A model generated the notes under the pieces. That model saw only the letters and a program-made list of their open reading frames with translations. It did no database searches and was not told where the DNA came from. 64,000 nucleotides of DNA, taken from assembly GCA_963708545.1 (NCBI GenBank), contig CAVPUD010000060.1, positions 1 through 64,000 of the forward strand. The letters run 5' to 3'. The stretch is from Extensimonas sp963708545 (GTDB lineage Bacteria > Pseudomonadota > Gammaproteobacteria > Burkholderiales > Burkholderiaceae_C). This document shows, piece by piece, positions 41,338-50,163 of this stretch. The stretch's first letter is position 1, and every line of letters starts with the position of its first letter. The translations under genes were made by a program, and so were the position numbers.

Positions 41338-42135
41338 TTATACGCTGCGGTGTAAAACGACTTCGAGCACGAAGCGCGAGCCCACGTAAGCCAGCAGCAG
41401 CAGCGCGGCGCCCGCATACAGCACACGCACGGCGCTGCGCCCGCGCCAGCCAAAGCGTGCGCGCCCGAGCAGCAGCACGGCAAAGGTGAGCCAGGACAGC
41501 AGCGAGAACACCGTCTTGTGGTCCCAGCGCCAGGCGCGCCCGTACAACTGCTCGCCAAACAGCATGCCCGCGAGCAGCGTTGCCGTGAGCAGCGCGAAGC
41601 CCGCCGCGACGAAGCGAAACATCAGGCGCTCGAGCGTGAGCAGCGGCATGCCACTGTCTGGGTCTTGGCCCTGGCGGATGCGGCGCTCCGCGCGCGTCAT
41701 GAGCCAGGCGTGCACCACTGCGGCGGCAAACAGGCCATAGCAGGCGATGCCCAGCGCCAGGTGCAGCGGCAGCCAGGCGGATGCCGTGGCATGCAGTGGC
41801 TGGCCCGGAAACAGCTGTGCGAGCAGCAAGCTCAGCGCCGCCAAGAGCGCCAGCATCCAGCGCGCGCGCAGTTGCGGGAACAGCTGGCGCTCGATGGCGT
41901 ACACCGTGAGCGCAAGCCAGGCCGTCATCGACAGCGCCGGCGCAAAGCCAAAGCGCGGCGCCTCGCCCCACAGCCCCCAGCCGAGCGCCGCCGCGTGCAG
42001 CAGCCAGGCCGGGCGCAAGGCGCGCCGCGTCCAGCCCTCGCGCAGCCGTGCGCCCGCGAGCGCCGGAGCGGCGTAGGCCAGCGCCGCCGCGAGCGACAGC
42101 AGCCAGCCGATCGGAGAGGCACTCGGTAAAATCAT
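41338..42135 (-). CDS. Cytochrome c assembly (CcsA/YpjD-like) membrane protein
   Basis: Polytopic inner-membrane protein of 265 residues with eight or so helices, of the CcsA/CcmC heme-handling superfamily. The family's tryptophan-rich loop appears in reduced form (GRAWRWDHKTVFSLLSWLTF), with histidines in HLALGIACYGLF, AAVVHAW and WDHKTV as possible heme ligands. Start ATG 42135 is chosen because upstream codons are Arg-rich and unlike the family. Divergent from ffh, an arrangement common in Proteobacteria. The stop TAA lies in the target duplication of element copy C; before insertion the stop was probably TGA within ATGA. Confidence 0.88.
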   Translation of the reverse strand: MILPSASPIGWLLSLAAALAYAAPALAGARLREGWTRRALRPAWLLHAAALGWGLWGEAPRFGFAPALSMTAWLALTVYAIERQLFPQLRARWMLALLAALSLLLAQLFPGQPLHATASAWLPLHLALGIACYGLFAAAVVHAWLMTRAERRIRQGQDPDSGMPLLTLERLMFRFVAAGFALLTATLLAGMLFGEQLYGRAWRWDHKTVFSLLSWLTFAVLLLGRARFGWRGRSAVRVLYAGAALLLLAYVGSRFVLEVVLHRSV

Positions 42136-42262
42136 GGCCCGCAGTTTATCCCGCGGCGATCGTCGAACCCTCCCGCGTGCAGGGGCCGACCGCCTTTGCA
42201 GACGGCCTTGCACCATGCATGCCGCTTTGTGACGCCCAGCCACCCCTCAGCCCTTTACTCTT

Positions 42263-43639
42263 ATGGCCTCCGCCCTCACTGACAAACTCTCGCGCCTCGT
42301 CAAAGAAATGCGCGGCCAGGCCCGCATCACCGAATCCAACGTGCAGGACATGCTGCGCGAAGTGCGCATGGCCCTGCTCGAAGCCGACGTGGCCCTGCCC
42401 GTGGTGCGCGACTTCATTGCGCGCGTCAAGGAAAAGGCGCTGGGGCAGGAGGTGCTGGGCAGCCTCAAGCCCGGCCAGGCGCTGGTGGGCATCGTGCACC
42501 GCGAGCTCGCCGCCACCATGGGCGAGGGCGTGTCCGACCTGAACCTGGCCACGCAGCCGCCTGCCGTGATCCTCATGGCCGGCCTGCAAGGCGCGGGCAA
42601 GACGACGACCACGGCCAAAATCGCCAAGCACCTGATCGAAAAACGCAAGAAAAAAGTGCTCACCGTCTCGGGCGACGTGTACCGGCCTGCAGCCATAGAG
42701 CAGCTCAAGACCGTGACGCGCCAGGCCGGGGCCGAGTGGTTTCCGAGTTCGCCCGAGCAAAAGCCGCTCGAGATCGCGCGCGCCGCGCTCGACTACGCCA
42801 AAAAGCACTACTTCGACGTGCTGCTGGTCGACACCGCGGGGCGCCTGGCGATCGACGAGGCGCTGATGCAGGAGATCAAGGAACTGCACGCGGCGCTGCA
42901 GCCGGTCGAAACCTTGTTCGTCGTCGATGCCATGCAGGGGCAGGACGCCATCAACACCGCGCGCGCCTTCAAGGAGGCGCTGCCGCTCACGGGCATCGTG
43001 CTCACCAAACTCGACGGCGACGCGCGCGGCGGTGCGGCGCTGTCGGTGCGCCAGATCACGGGCGCGCCGATCAAGTTCGCGGGCGTCTCGGAAAAAATCG
43101 ACGGCCTCGAAGTGTTCGACGCCGAACGCCACGCGGGCCGCGTGCTGGGCATGGGCGACATCGTCGCGCTGGTCGAGCAGGTCACGGCCAACGTCGATCT
43201 GGATGCCGCGCAAAAACTCGCCGCCAAGGTCAAGAGCGGCAATGGGTTCGACCTCAACGACTTCCTCGCGCAGATTCAGCAGATGAAGCAGATGGGCGGG
43301 CTCTCCAGCCTCATGGACAAGCTGCCCACGCAACTGAGCGCGCAGGCGGGCAAGGTCGATATGGGCAAGGTCGAAAAAGACATACGCCGCAAGGAAGGCA
43401 TCATCCAGAGCATGACGCCGCTCGAGCGCCGCAAGCCCGACGTCATCAAGGCCTCACGCAAAAAGCGCATCGCCCAGGGCGCGGGCGTGCAGGTGCAGGA
43501 GGTCAACCGCCTGCTCAAGGAATTTGAGCAGATGCAGGAAATGATGAAAAAAATGAAGGGCGGCGGCCTGATGAAGATGATCAAGAAAATGGGCGGTATG
43601 AAAGGCCTGGGCGGCGGCATGCCCAAGATGCCGTTCTGA
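42263..43639 (+). CDS. ffh: Signal recognition particle protein Ffh
   Basis: GTPase that binds 4.5S RNA and delivers inner-membrane proteins to FtsY. 458 residues: N domain helices, G domain with GLQGAGKT (107-114), DTAGRLAID and TKLDGDARGG, and the Met-rich M domain ending MKKMKGGGLMKMIKKMGGMKGLGGGMPKMPF-type sequence that holds signal peptides and RNA. ATG 42263 in a normal context. Monocistronic here, followed by a dispersed repeat. Confidence 0.97.
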   Translation: MASALTDKLSRLVKEMRGQARITESNVQDMLREVRMALLEADVALPVVRDFIARVKEKALGQEVLGSLKPGQALVGIVHRELAATMGEGVSDLNLATQPPAVILMAGLQGAGKTTTTAKIAKHLIEKRKKKVLTVSGDVYRPAAIEQLKTVTRQAGAEWFPSSPEQKPLEIARAALDYAKKHYFDVLLVDTAGRLAIDEALMQEIKELHAALQPVETLFVVDAMQGQDAINTARAFKEALPLTGIVLTKLDGDARGGAALSVRQITGAPIKFAGVSEKIDGLEVFDAERHAGRVLGMGDIVALVEQVTANVDLDAAQKLAAKVKSGNGFDLNDFLAQIQQMKQMGGLSSLMDKLPTQLSAQAGKVDMGKVEKDIRRKEGIIQSMTPLERRKPDVIKASRKKRIAQGAGVQVQEVNRLLKEFEQMQEMMKKMKGGGLMKMIKKMGGMKGLGGGMPKMPF

Positions 43640-43715
43640 CGGCTTCTGAAATTTCAAGCCATTTTGGCCTCTAGCGCACATCCAGAAAGCGCTTTCAGCT
43701 ATTAATACAGCAGCA
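43640..43715. repeat. Dispersed intergenic repeat, copy 5
   Basis: Minus-strand order AATAGCTGAAAGCGC, GTGCGCTAGAGGCC, AAAATGGCTTGAAATTTC: the closest relative of the 2812-2878 copy. It fills the gap between the convergent ffh and lysE-type genes. Confidence 0.7.
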
Positions 43716-43732
43716 AAAGCCGGGTGGAACAC

Positions 43733-44353
43733 TCAGCGCGTGAGCGGCAAGGCCAGCCCCATGGCCGCAAACAGGCCGCCGCAGACGCGGTTGAAGCGCC
43801 GGCCCATGCGCTCGAGCGCCGGGCGGATCAGGTGCGCAAGCCGCGCGAGCAAAAACTCCACGCAGCACTCGGTGAGCATGAAGGTGCCGGCCATCACCAC
43901 GAACTGCAGCCACAGGCTGCGCGCCGGGTCGATGAACTGGGGCAGGAAGGCGCCGTAAAAAAGCAGCGCCTTGGGGTTGGACACGGCGGCGAACAGCCCT
44001 TGGCGAAACAGCTGTGCGCGGCGCGGGGGGCGCAGGAGGTGTGCCTCGTCCGCGGCCTGCAACTGCAGCGGCGGCGCGCGCCACAGTTGAACCCCTAGCC
44101 ACACGAGATAAGCCCCGCCCGCCCACTTGAGCACCGTGAGGGCGTGCGACGAGGCCTGCAGCAGCGCGCCTATGCCCAGCATGGACAGGGCGATCAGCGC
44201 GACGAAACCGAGCGCGCCGCCGGCGATCGTGAACAGCGTGCGCCGGTGCCCATGCAGGGCGCCGTGCGTGAGCGCAAGCAGGCTGTTGGGGCCGGGCGTG
44301 AGCGACAGGCCCACGGCGGCAAGCAGATAGATCCACCAGGTATGCCAACTCAT
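43733..44353 (-). CDS. LysE/RhtB-family amino-acid exporter
   Basis: Inner-membrane exporter of 206 residues with about six helices. The family start is clear: SLTPGPNSLLALTHGALHG, followed by KWAGGAYLVWLGVQLWR, and FRQGLFAAVSNPKALLFYGAFLPQFIDP, the conserved second signature. Substrate (amino acid or homoserine lactone-like compound) unknown. ATG 44353 removes a non-homologous N-terminal extension. Confidence 0.9.
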   Translation of the reverse strand: MSWHTWWIYLLAAVGLSLTPGPNSLLALTHGALHGHRRTLFTIAGGALGFVALIALSMLGIGALLQASSHALTVLKWAGGAYLVWLGVQLWRAPPLQLQAADEAHLLRPPRRAQLFRQGLFAAVSNPKALLFYGAFLPQFIDPARSLWLQFVVMAGTFMLTECCVEFLLARLAHLIRPALERMGRRFNRVCGGLFAAMGLALPLTR

Positions 44354-44489
44354 AGCAAATGGAATGCGGTCGCTGCAAAGCAAAACCCCGAGTGTGCCGC
44401 AGGAGGGGCGGCATCGGGGCGTGCGGGGCGTGCGGGCCGGCACAATCCGTACCTTCTGGGCATTTCCCCCACTCCCGACCGCCCCTGAC

Positions 44490-44924
44490 ATGGCCCGATT
44501 CGAAGCGCGCTCCTTCCTTTTTTACATGCTGGCGGCCCTGGCGCTGCCGGGGCTGTCGTACCGCGCTTACGGTTGGCGTGGCGTGGCCATCGCCGCGGCC
44601 GCCGTCGTGATGTGGCTGCTGCTGCACTTCACGCGCCTCATGACCGTGTTGCGGCGCGCGGCAGAGCGCCCCGTGGGCTACGTGGACAGCGCCGTGATGC
44701 TGCATGCGCGCCTGCGCCCGGGCCTGGCGCTGCTCGACGTGCTCGCGCTCGCGCGTGCGCTCGGCGCCAGGCAATCCGCCGACGGCGCGGAGCCCGAGGT
44801 CTTTCGCTGGACGGATGCGGCGGGCGCGTACGTCGAAGCGCATTTCCGTGCGGGCCGGCTCGTGCAGTGGCAGCTCGTGCGCGCGCCCGAGTCTGCAGTG
44901 CATGAGGCCGGCGCCGTAAAATGA
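44490..44924 (+). CDS. Small two-helix membrane protein of unknown function
   Basis: A 144-residue protein with two N-terminal membrane helices (SFLFYMLAALALPGLSY and GVAIAAAAVVMWLLLHF) and a soluble C-terminal part with FRWTDAAGAYVEAHFRAGRLVQWQLVR. I recognise no named domain. It precedes ilvE by 62 bp on the same strand and is divergent from the LysE-type gene. Confidence 0.75.
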   Translation: MARFEARSFLFYMLAALALPGLSYRAYGWRGVAIAAAAVVMWLLLHFTRLMTVLRRAAERPVGYVDSAVMLHARLRPGLALLDVLALARALGARQSADGAEPEVFRWTDAAGAYVEAHFRAGRLVQWQLVRAPESAVHEAGAVK

Positions 44925-44986
44925 AATTTTGCCCAAGCAGCCACGCCTGCTTGGTTTCTCTTTACTGACACACCAAAGGAGGTTCC

Positions 44987-45925
44987 ATGAGCCCCGTAGT
45001 TCCCTCGATGGCCGACCGTGACGGCAAAATCTGGATGGACGGCCAGATGGTCGATTGGCGCGACGCCAAAGTCCACGTACTGACGCACACGCTGCACTAC
45101 GGCTGCGGTGCCTTCGAAGGGGTGCGGGCCTACCACACCGTGAATGGCACGGCGATTTTCCGCTTACAAGAACACACCGAGCGCCTGTTCAATAGCGCCA
45201 AAATCTTGCGCATGAAGATTCCCTTCAGCCAGGAGCAGGTCAACGAGGCGCAGCGTGCCGTGGTGCGCGAAAACAAGCTCGACGCTTGTTACCTGCGCCC
45301 GCTGGTGTGGATAGGCGACAAAAAGCTCGGCGTCTCGCCCAAGGGCAACACCATCCACGTCATGGTTGCGGCCTGGGCCTGGGGTGCCTACCTCGGTGAA
45401 GACGGCATCACCAAAGGCATACGCGTCAAGACCAGCAGCTACACGCGCCACCACGTCAACATCACCATGACGCAGGCCAAGTCGGTGAGCAATTACACCA
45501 ACTCCATCCTCGCCAACATGGAGGCCACGGATGACGGCTACGACGAGGCGCTGCTGCTCGACGCAGCGGGCTTCGTCTCCGAAGGCTCGGGCGAGAACGT
45601 GTTCATCGTGAAGAACGGTGTGGTCTATACGCCCGACCTCTCGGCCGGCTCGCTCAACGGCGTCACGCGCAACACCGTGCTGCACATCTGCAAGGACCTT
45701 GGTATCGACGTGGTGCAAAAACGCATCACGCGTGACGAGGTGTATATCTCGGATGAGGCCTTCTTTTCGGGCACTGCGGCCGAGATCACGCCGATCCGCG
45801 AGCTCGACCGCATCGAAATCGGCAGCGGCCAGCGCGGCCCGGTCACCGAGAATATCCAGAATGCGTTCTTCGACATCGTGAACGGACGCAACCCCAAATA
45901 CGCCCACTGGCTGACCAAGGTGTGA
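44987..45925 (+). CDS. ilvE: Branched-chain amino acid aminotransferase
   Basis: PLP enzyme of fold class IV that makes valine, leucine and isoleucine from their 2-oxo acids. 312 residues. Lys165 in MTQAKSVSNY is the PLP lysine; LHYGCGAFEGVRAY, RPLVWIG, and EGSGENVFIVKNGVV are family blocks. A near-perfect AAAGGAGG sits before the ATG, suggesting high expression. A 68-aa zinc-finger gene follows after 2 bp. Confidence 0.96.
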   Translation: MSPVVPSMADRDGKIWMDGQMVDWRDAKVHVLTHTLHYGCGAFEGVRAYHTVNGTAIFRLQEHTERLFNSAKILRMKIPFSQEQVNEAQRAVVRENKLDACYLRPLVWIGDKKLGVSPKGNTIHVMVAAWAWGAYLGEDGITKGIRVKTSSYTRHHVNITMTQAKSVSNYTNSILANMEATDDGYDEALLLDAAGFVSEGSGENVFIVKNGVVYTPDLSAGSLNGVTRNTVLHICKDLGIDVVQKRITRDEVYISDEAFFSGTAAEITPIRELDRIEIGSGQRGPVTENIQNAFFDIVNGRNPKYAHWLTKV

Positions 45926-45927
45926 GC

Positions 45928-46134
45928 ATGTCGCAAGCCGTCGTCGAATTGCAGGCCAAAGACCTGAGCGCCCAAGGCGAGGTGTATTGCCCCCACCCCA
46001 AGGCGGGCATGCAGCTGTGGAGCGGCCACCCGCGCGTGTACCTCGACGTGGCGCACACGGGCGAGGCCAAGTGCCCTTATTGCGGCACGGTGTACCGCCT
46101 CAAGGCGGGCGAGAAAGTCGCGCACGGGCATTGA
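45928..46134 (+). CDS. CHCC-type zinc-finger protein (zf-CHCC family)
   Basis: A 68-residue protein with the pattern CPHPKAGMQLWSGHPRVYLDV and CPYCGTVYRL, the CHCC zinc finger also found in the mitochondrial complex I subunit NDUFS6. ATG 45928 is used; a GTG overlapping the ilvE stop would add two residues. Probably co-translated with ilvE; role unknown in bacteria. Confidence 0.85.
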   Translation: MSQAVVELQAKDLSAQGEVYCPHPKAGMQLWSGHPRVYLDVAHTGEAKCPYCGTVYRLKAGEKVAHGH

Positions 46135-46202
46135 GCCCGTTGCGCCTTTGCACTGCCCAGGCCGTAGCCGTATCACTCACTCCCCTACTGCCCTGACATT
46201 GG

Positions 46203-47531
46203 ATGGTTTTTTTTCGCTCAACTTTGCCGGGAGCAGTGCAGCAGCGTGTTTTGGACTTGGCCGCATTTTTGGTGCTTGCGCCTGCGCTGTGGCTGCCTTC
46301 GGGCTATTCCATCGGTGCGATCTTGTTGGTGATCCTGGGTCTGTGGCGCTGGCCGGCAGTGCTGCGCGGTCGGATCGCTCCGAATGCGCCCCTGCGGGCC
46401 TGGGCGCTGGCGGTTCTGGCCATGGGACTGGTGTGGTCCATGTACCTCATGGAGGGCGGCCGGCTCATGACCAACACTTTGGGGCTGGATCGCAGCAGCA
46501 AATACTTTCTGGTGCTGCTGGCGCTGCCAGCCGTGTGGGCGCAGCGGCCGGCGGGCAGTGCCTTGCGCTGGGGCTGCTGGGTGGGCGCAACGGGCGCTGG
46601 CTTGCTCGCCGGCTGGCAGGTGTTGGTGCAGCACCTCGACCGCGCCGAGGGCCACACCAACGCCATACAGTTCGGCAATCTGGCCCTGTTGCTCGCGCTG
46701 TGGAGCAGTATCTGGGCCGTGCAGGCAAGCCGCCTGCACGAACGCCTGCTTGGCAGCCTAGCTGCAGTGCTGGGCCTTGCGGCCAGCGTGCTCTCGGGCA
46801 GCCGGGGCGGGTGGGTGACGCTGCCCGTGCTGCTGCTGGTGCTCGTATGGTTCGCCCGCCCGTCAGCGAAGGGCACCAGGGGCCACCGGGGGTTGCGCGC
46901 GCTGGGGGCGGCGCTGCTTGCTTGCCTGTTGCTGGCGAGCCTACCTCCTGTGCAGCAGCGTGCGCACGAGGCTGCGCAAGAACTGCTGCAGCAGCCCGAG
47001 CCCGAAAAGTCCAACACGGCAACCGGTTCCCGGCTCGCTTTCTGGATGCATGCATGGCGGCTGGGCATGGCGCATCCTTGGCTGGGCGCGGGCCAACTGG
47101 GCTATGAGCAAAGCCAGCTTGCGGCCGTCGCGCGCCAGGAGATGCCTTCGATGTCCGTGCACTTCAACCATGCGCATAACGAATGGCTGGACATGTTCGC
47201 CAAGCGCGGCCTGCTTGGAGTCACCGCTCTGGCGCTGTTCTACGCCGTGCCCGGCCTCCTGTGTTGGCGCCGGTTGCGCCGCACGGGGCGCGAACGTCTT
47301 GAAAATGCCCATGCTGCAGCCCATGGGTCCGCCATCGACGGCGAGCGCCATGCCGCCGCCCTGTGTGGCCTGGTCACGGTGCTCGGCTACCTGGGCTTTG
47401 GCATGACGCAGGTCATGTTTGCCCACAACAACGGCAACCTGATGTACCTGCTGCCCATCACTTTGTGGCTGGCCGTCTGCTGGCCCGTTGCCGGCGCGCC
47501 TCGCGCCTTTCGGACTTCCATGCCACGATGA
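46203..47531 (+). CDS. O-antigen ligase-like polymerase/ligase (WaaL/Wzy family)
   Basis: Polytopic membrane protein of 442 residues with ten to twelve helices. A large periplasmic loop contains the family signature: GSRLAFWMHAWRLGMAHPWLGAGQLGY, then FNHAHNEWLDMFAKRGLLG, with the HAHNE histidine and the arginines needed in WaaL. It either ligates O-antigen or polymer to lipid A-core, or polymerises repeats; sequence alone cannot decide. Stop overlaps the next gene's ATG (ATGA). Confidence 0.88.
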   Translation: MVFFRSTLPGAVQQRVLDLAAFLVLAPALWLPSGYSIGAILLVILGLWRWPAVLRGRIAPNAPLRAWALAVLAMGLVWSMYLMEGGRLMTNTLGLDRSSKYFLVLLALPAVWAQRPAGSALRWGCWVGATGAGLLAGWQVLVQHLDRAEGHTNAIQFGNLALLLALWSSIWAVQASRLHERLLGSLAAVLGLAASVLSGSRGGWVTLPVLLLVLVWFARPSAKGTRGHRGLRALGAALLACLLLASLPPVQQRAHEAAQELLQQPEPEKSNTATGSRLAFWMHAWRLGMAHPWLGAGQLGYEQSQLAAVARQEMPSMSVHFNHAHNEWLDMFAKRGLLGVTALALFYAVPGLLCWRRLRRTGRERLENAHAAAHGSAIDGERHAAALCGLVTVLGYLGFGMTQVMFAHNNGNLMYLLPITLWLAVCWPVAGAPRAFRTSMPR

Positions 47532-48667
47532 AACACTCCCTGCCCAGCGATTTCCCCGCAGCGTCCCGCCCGTTGCGCGTGCTGCACTTCGTCTCGGGCG
47601 GTTTTTCGGGGGCGACGCAGGTGGCCATAGACCTGTGCGGCGAGTACCCGGGCCAGGAAACGCTGCTCGTGCTGCGCCGGCGCGCGTCCATAGACCCGAC
47701 CGAACGTGTGGCAGCGCTGCGCGCCAAAGGGCTGCAGGTCGAGGTGGTGCCGCGCTGGGCGCACATCGTCACCATTTTGGCGCTGGCGCGCCTGTGCCGC
47801 CAGTGGCAGCCGGACGTGCTCGTGGCGCATGGTTTCAGCGAGCACCTGTGGGGCCGTTACGCGGGCTTGCTCGCCGGCGTGCCTCAGCTCATCCACGTGG
47901 AGCACAACGTGCGCGAGCGCTACCGCCTGGGGCGGCTGCGCCAGTCGCTGTGGCTGGCGCAGCGCACCGCCTGCATCGTGGGCGTTTCGCAGGCCGTGCG
48001 CGATGAACTGGTGCGCCTGGGCCACCCAGCAGAGCGCTGCGTCGCAATCCTCAACGGCATCGACCTGAACCGCTTTCCGCCCGGCCTGCCATGGGCGCAG
48101 CGCGAGGACGCGATCGTCATGCCGGCGCGCTTTGCGCAGCAAAAAGACCACACCACCTTGATCCGCGCCACCGCGCTGCTGGCACAAAAGGGCCTGCGTC
48201 CCACGGTGTACCTGGCCGGCGAGGGCAAGGCGAGCTGGCGCAGCAAGGCGCAGGCCCTCGCGCGCGCGCTGGGGGTGGATGCGCAGGTGCGCTTTCTGGG
48301 CCATGTGGCCGACTTGCCTGCGCTGCTGGCGCGGGTCAAGCTGTGCGTGCTCTCCACCCATTACGAGGGCTTGGGGCTGGGTTTGATCGAGGGCATGGCA
48401 TCGGGCTGCTGCGGCATAGGCTCGGACGTGGAGGGCGTGCGCGAAGTGCTCACGCACGGCGAAACAGGCTTTCTCGTGCCGCATGCCGACGCGCAGGCGC
48501 TGGCGCAGACGCTGTACGCAGCGCTGCGTGACAACGAGGGCACGGCGCGCATCGCCGCCGCCGGCCAGGCCCACGCGCGCGCCACGTTCGATCGCCAGCG
48601 CATGCGCCAGCAGTACCTGGACCTGTTCATTCGCGTGGGCAAAGGGCAGGGCGCGCCGGCGGCTTGA
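47528..48667 (+). CDS. Glycosyltransferase family 4
   Basis: GT-B-fold retaining glycosyltransferase of 379 residues. N-terminal acceptor domain with VLHFVSGGFSGATQVAIDL; C-terminal donor domain with PARFAQQKDHTTLIRA, YLAGEG, VRFLGHVADLPALLA and the EX7E-type motif STHYEGLGLGLIEGMA. Translationally coupled to the O-antigen ligase gene, so it likely works on lipopolysaccharide or a related surface glycan. Confidence 0.92.
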   Translation: MKHSLPSDFPAASRPLRVLHFVSGGFSGATQVAIDLCGEYPGQETLLVLRRRASIDPTERVAALRAKGLQVEVVPRWAHIVTILALARLCRQWQPDVLVAHGFSEHLWGRYAGLLAGVPQLIHVEHNVRERYRLGRLRQSLWLAQRTACIVGVSQAVRDELVRLGHPAERCVAILNGIDLNRFPPGLPWAQREDAIVMPARFAQQKDHTTLIRATALLAQKGLRPTVYLAGEGKASWRSKAQALARALGVDAQVRFLGHVADLPALLARVKLCVLSTHYEGLGLGLIEGMASGCCGIGSDVEGVREVLTHGETGFLVPHADAQALAQTLYAALRDNEGTARIAAAGQAHARATFDRQRMRQQYLDLFIRVGKGQGAPAA

Positions 48668-48682
48668 CTCTGCGCGCCCCGC

Positions 48683-49657
48683 TCAGGTACCCGTGGTGGC
48701 CCGCTGCCAGACGCTGCCTGGCGCGGCGCCGCCGTGGCCTTGCAGCAGCTTGGCAAAGTGCCGCCGCTCGCCGCCGCGCAGCTTGATCAAGGGGGCAGGA
48801 TGCGGCTCTGCGGGCACCAGGCACAGCCGCGGGTAGAGCAAATACCACTTCCACCACACGGCCTGCTGGTAGAAAAACGCCGTGTCCTCGGCACGCAGCA
48901 AAGCCAGCCGAAAGCCGTTGGGGCGGCGCAGCACCTGTTGCGCTGCGACGTGGATGAGCAAATAGGCCGGGTCGGTGATGCCCTGCAGCACCTGGCTGCC
49001 CCCGGCCTGCGCCTGCAAGGCCTGCAAATAGCGCTGCTCGCCCTCTTCGATCAGCGCGCGGTGGAATTCCTGCTGCCACGCGGTCATGAAGGGCGCCCCC
49101 GCTGGTGCACCGAAGGCCCAGCTTTCGATGATGGGGTAGCGCAAGTCCGTGGTGTAGCCGTCGATGTAAAAGCCGACGAATTCCGCGCCCTGGGTCTGGC
49201 GCAGGCCATCGAGCCAGGCGAGCGACTGCGTGAGCAAAGTGCTCGCGTCCAGCCAATAGCCGCCGAATTTGTGCACCACATAAAGCCGCAGCCAGTCCGC
49301 CTGCTTGGCGGCAGGCAGCGCCGCAAACGCGGGCGGCAAGTCCCCCGCGGCAACCACGTCGCCCAGCGTGTGCGCGTGGATCACCTGCACGTCCAGGCCT
49401 GGGCAATGGCGCCGCCAGTTCGCTATGCACTGCTGCACCACGGGGTCGAGCGTGGCGCAGTGCCAGTAGGTCCAGATGCGAGCCGGGATGGGTGTCCGGG
49501 TGTTTGCAGTGGCGGCGGGCGCCACGGGCTGTGCCGGCGTGCCCGTAAACACCTGGACACGCGGCGTTCCGGGATAGGAAAGAGTGTCGCGTGGCTTGCG
49601 CGAACTCAGCCATTGGTAGGCTAGGCGAAAAACGCCCGGCGGTAGTTGCAGGTGCAT
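48683..49657 (-). CDS. Capsular-polysaccharide-synthesis-type glycosyltransferase (GT32-like)
   Basis: A 324-residue protein of the Caps_synth/GT32 group. IPARIWTYWHCATLDPVVQQCI is the nucleotide-sugar entry motif, and KFGGYWLDASTLLTQSL carries a DXD-like metal site (here D-A-S). Convergent with the glycosyltransferase at 47528-48667 and probably part of the same surface-glycan locus. The frame is open to an ATG at 49753, but the N-terminal Pro/Cys-rich stretch is unlike the family and begins beside element copy D; I prefer ATG 49657 (MHLQLPPGVFRLAYQW). Confidence 0.82.
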   Translation of the reverse strand: MHLQLPPGVFRLAYQWLSSRKPRDTLSYPGTPRVQVFTGTPAQPVAPAATANTRTPIPARIWTYWHCATLDPVVQQCIANWRRHCPGLDVQVIHAHTLGDVVAAGDLPPAFAALPAAKQADWLRLYVVHKFGGYWLDASTLLTQSLAWLDGLRQTQGAEFVGFYIDGYTTDLRYPIIESWAFGAPAGAPFMTAWQQEFHRALIEEGEQRYLQALQAQAGGSQVLQGITDPAYLLIHVAAQQVLRRPNGFRLALLRAEDTAFFYQQAVWWKWYLLYPRLCLVPAEPHPAPLIKLRGGERRHFAKLLQGHGGAAPGSVWQRATTGT

Positions 49658-49756
49658 GACCCCAGATTGTCCATGAGGCAGCATGAAAGAGCGGTGGGAT
49701 ACGGGCGGACAGAGTGGCGCGGCGCATGCTGCAAACCCGGCTGGGCCTAGCATGAT

Positions 49757-49993
49757 CCTAAATCCGGCAGTTGACCGCTACATTTTGTATGCAACTCTTT
49801 GATTCTTCGAATGATTTTTCACTCTGCGAGACTCACCCATCGGGTCAGAGCGCTGCGCGCCCGATCGCGCCGCCCTCGGGCACGCAGGCCGCGTTGCAAA
49901 TCCTCGCCATGGCGCCCGCCATGGCTGCGGTTTGCGCCTTGCCAGTGCACCCGATGACGACACGCTCGGGCGCGCTCAACTGCCGGATTTAGG
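49757..49993 (+). mobile_element. 237-bp inverted-repeat element, copy D
   Basis: Full-length copy in the same orientation as copy A, flanked by a perfect 5-bp duplication ATGAT (49752-49756 and 49994-49998). It lies in the roughly 500-bp gap between the capsular-type gene and the nitronate-monooxygenase-like gene. The remaining 170 bp before 50164 show no gene; a GGAGA lies shortly before that start. Confidence 0.9.
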
Positions 49994-50163
49994 ATGATAA
50001 ACAGGCCTCGTCCCCTGGCCGGGCAGACCGTGCCGCTGCCGTGACGGCGGCCAGCGCGCACGCTACGCCGGCAATGATCGGATAGGATGCAAGCTGGGCC
50101 GGCGCGCAATGCCACGGCGCTCTGGTTCCCCCCTCTTTCCAACGACTTCAGGAGACGCCCCCC

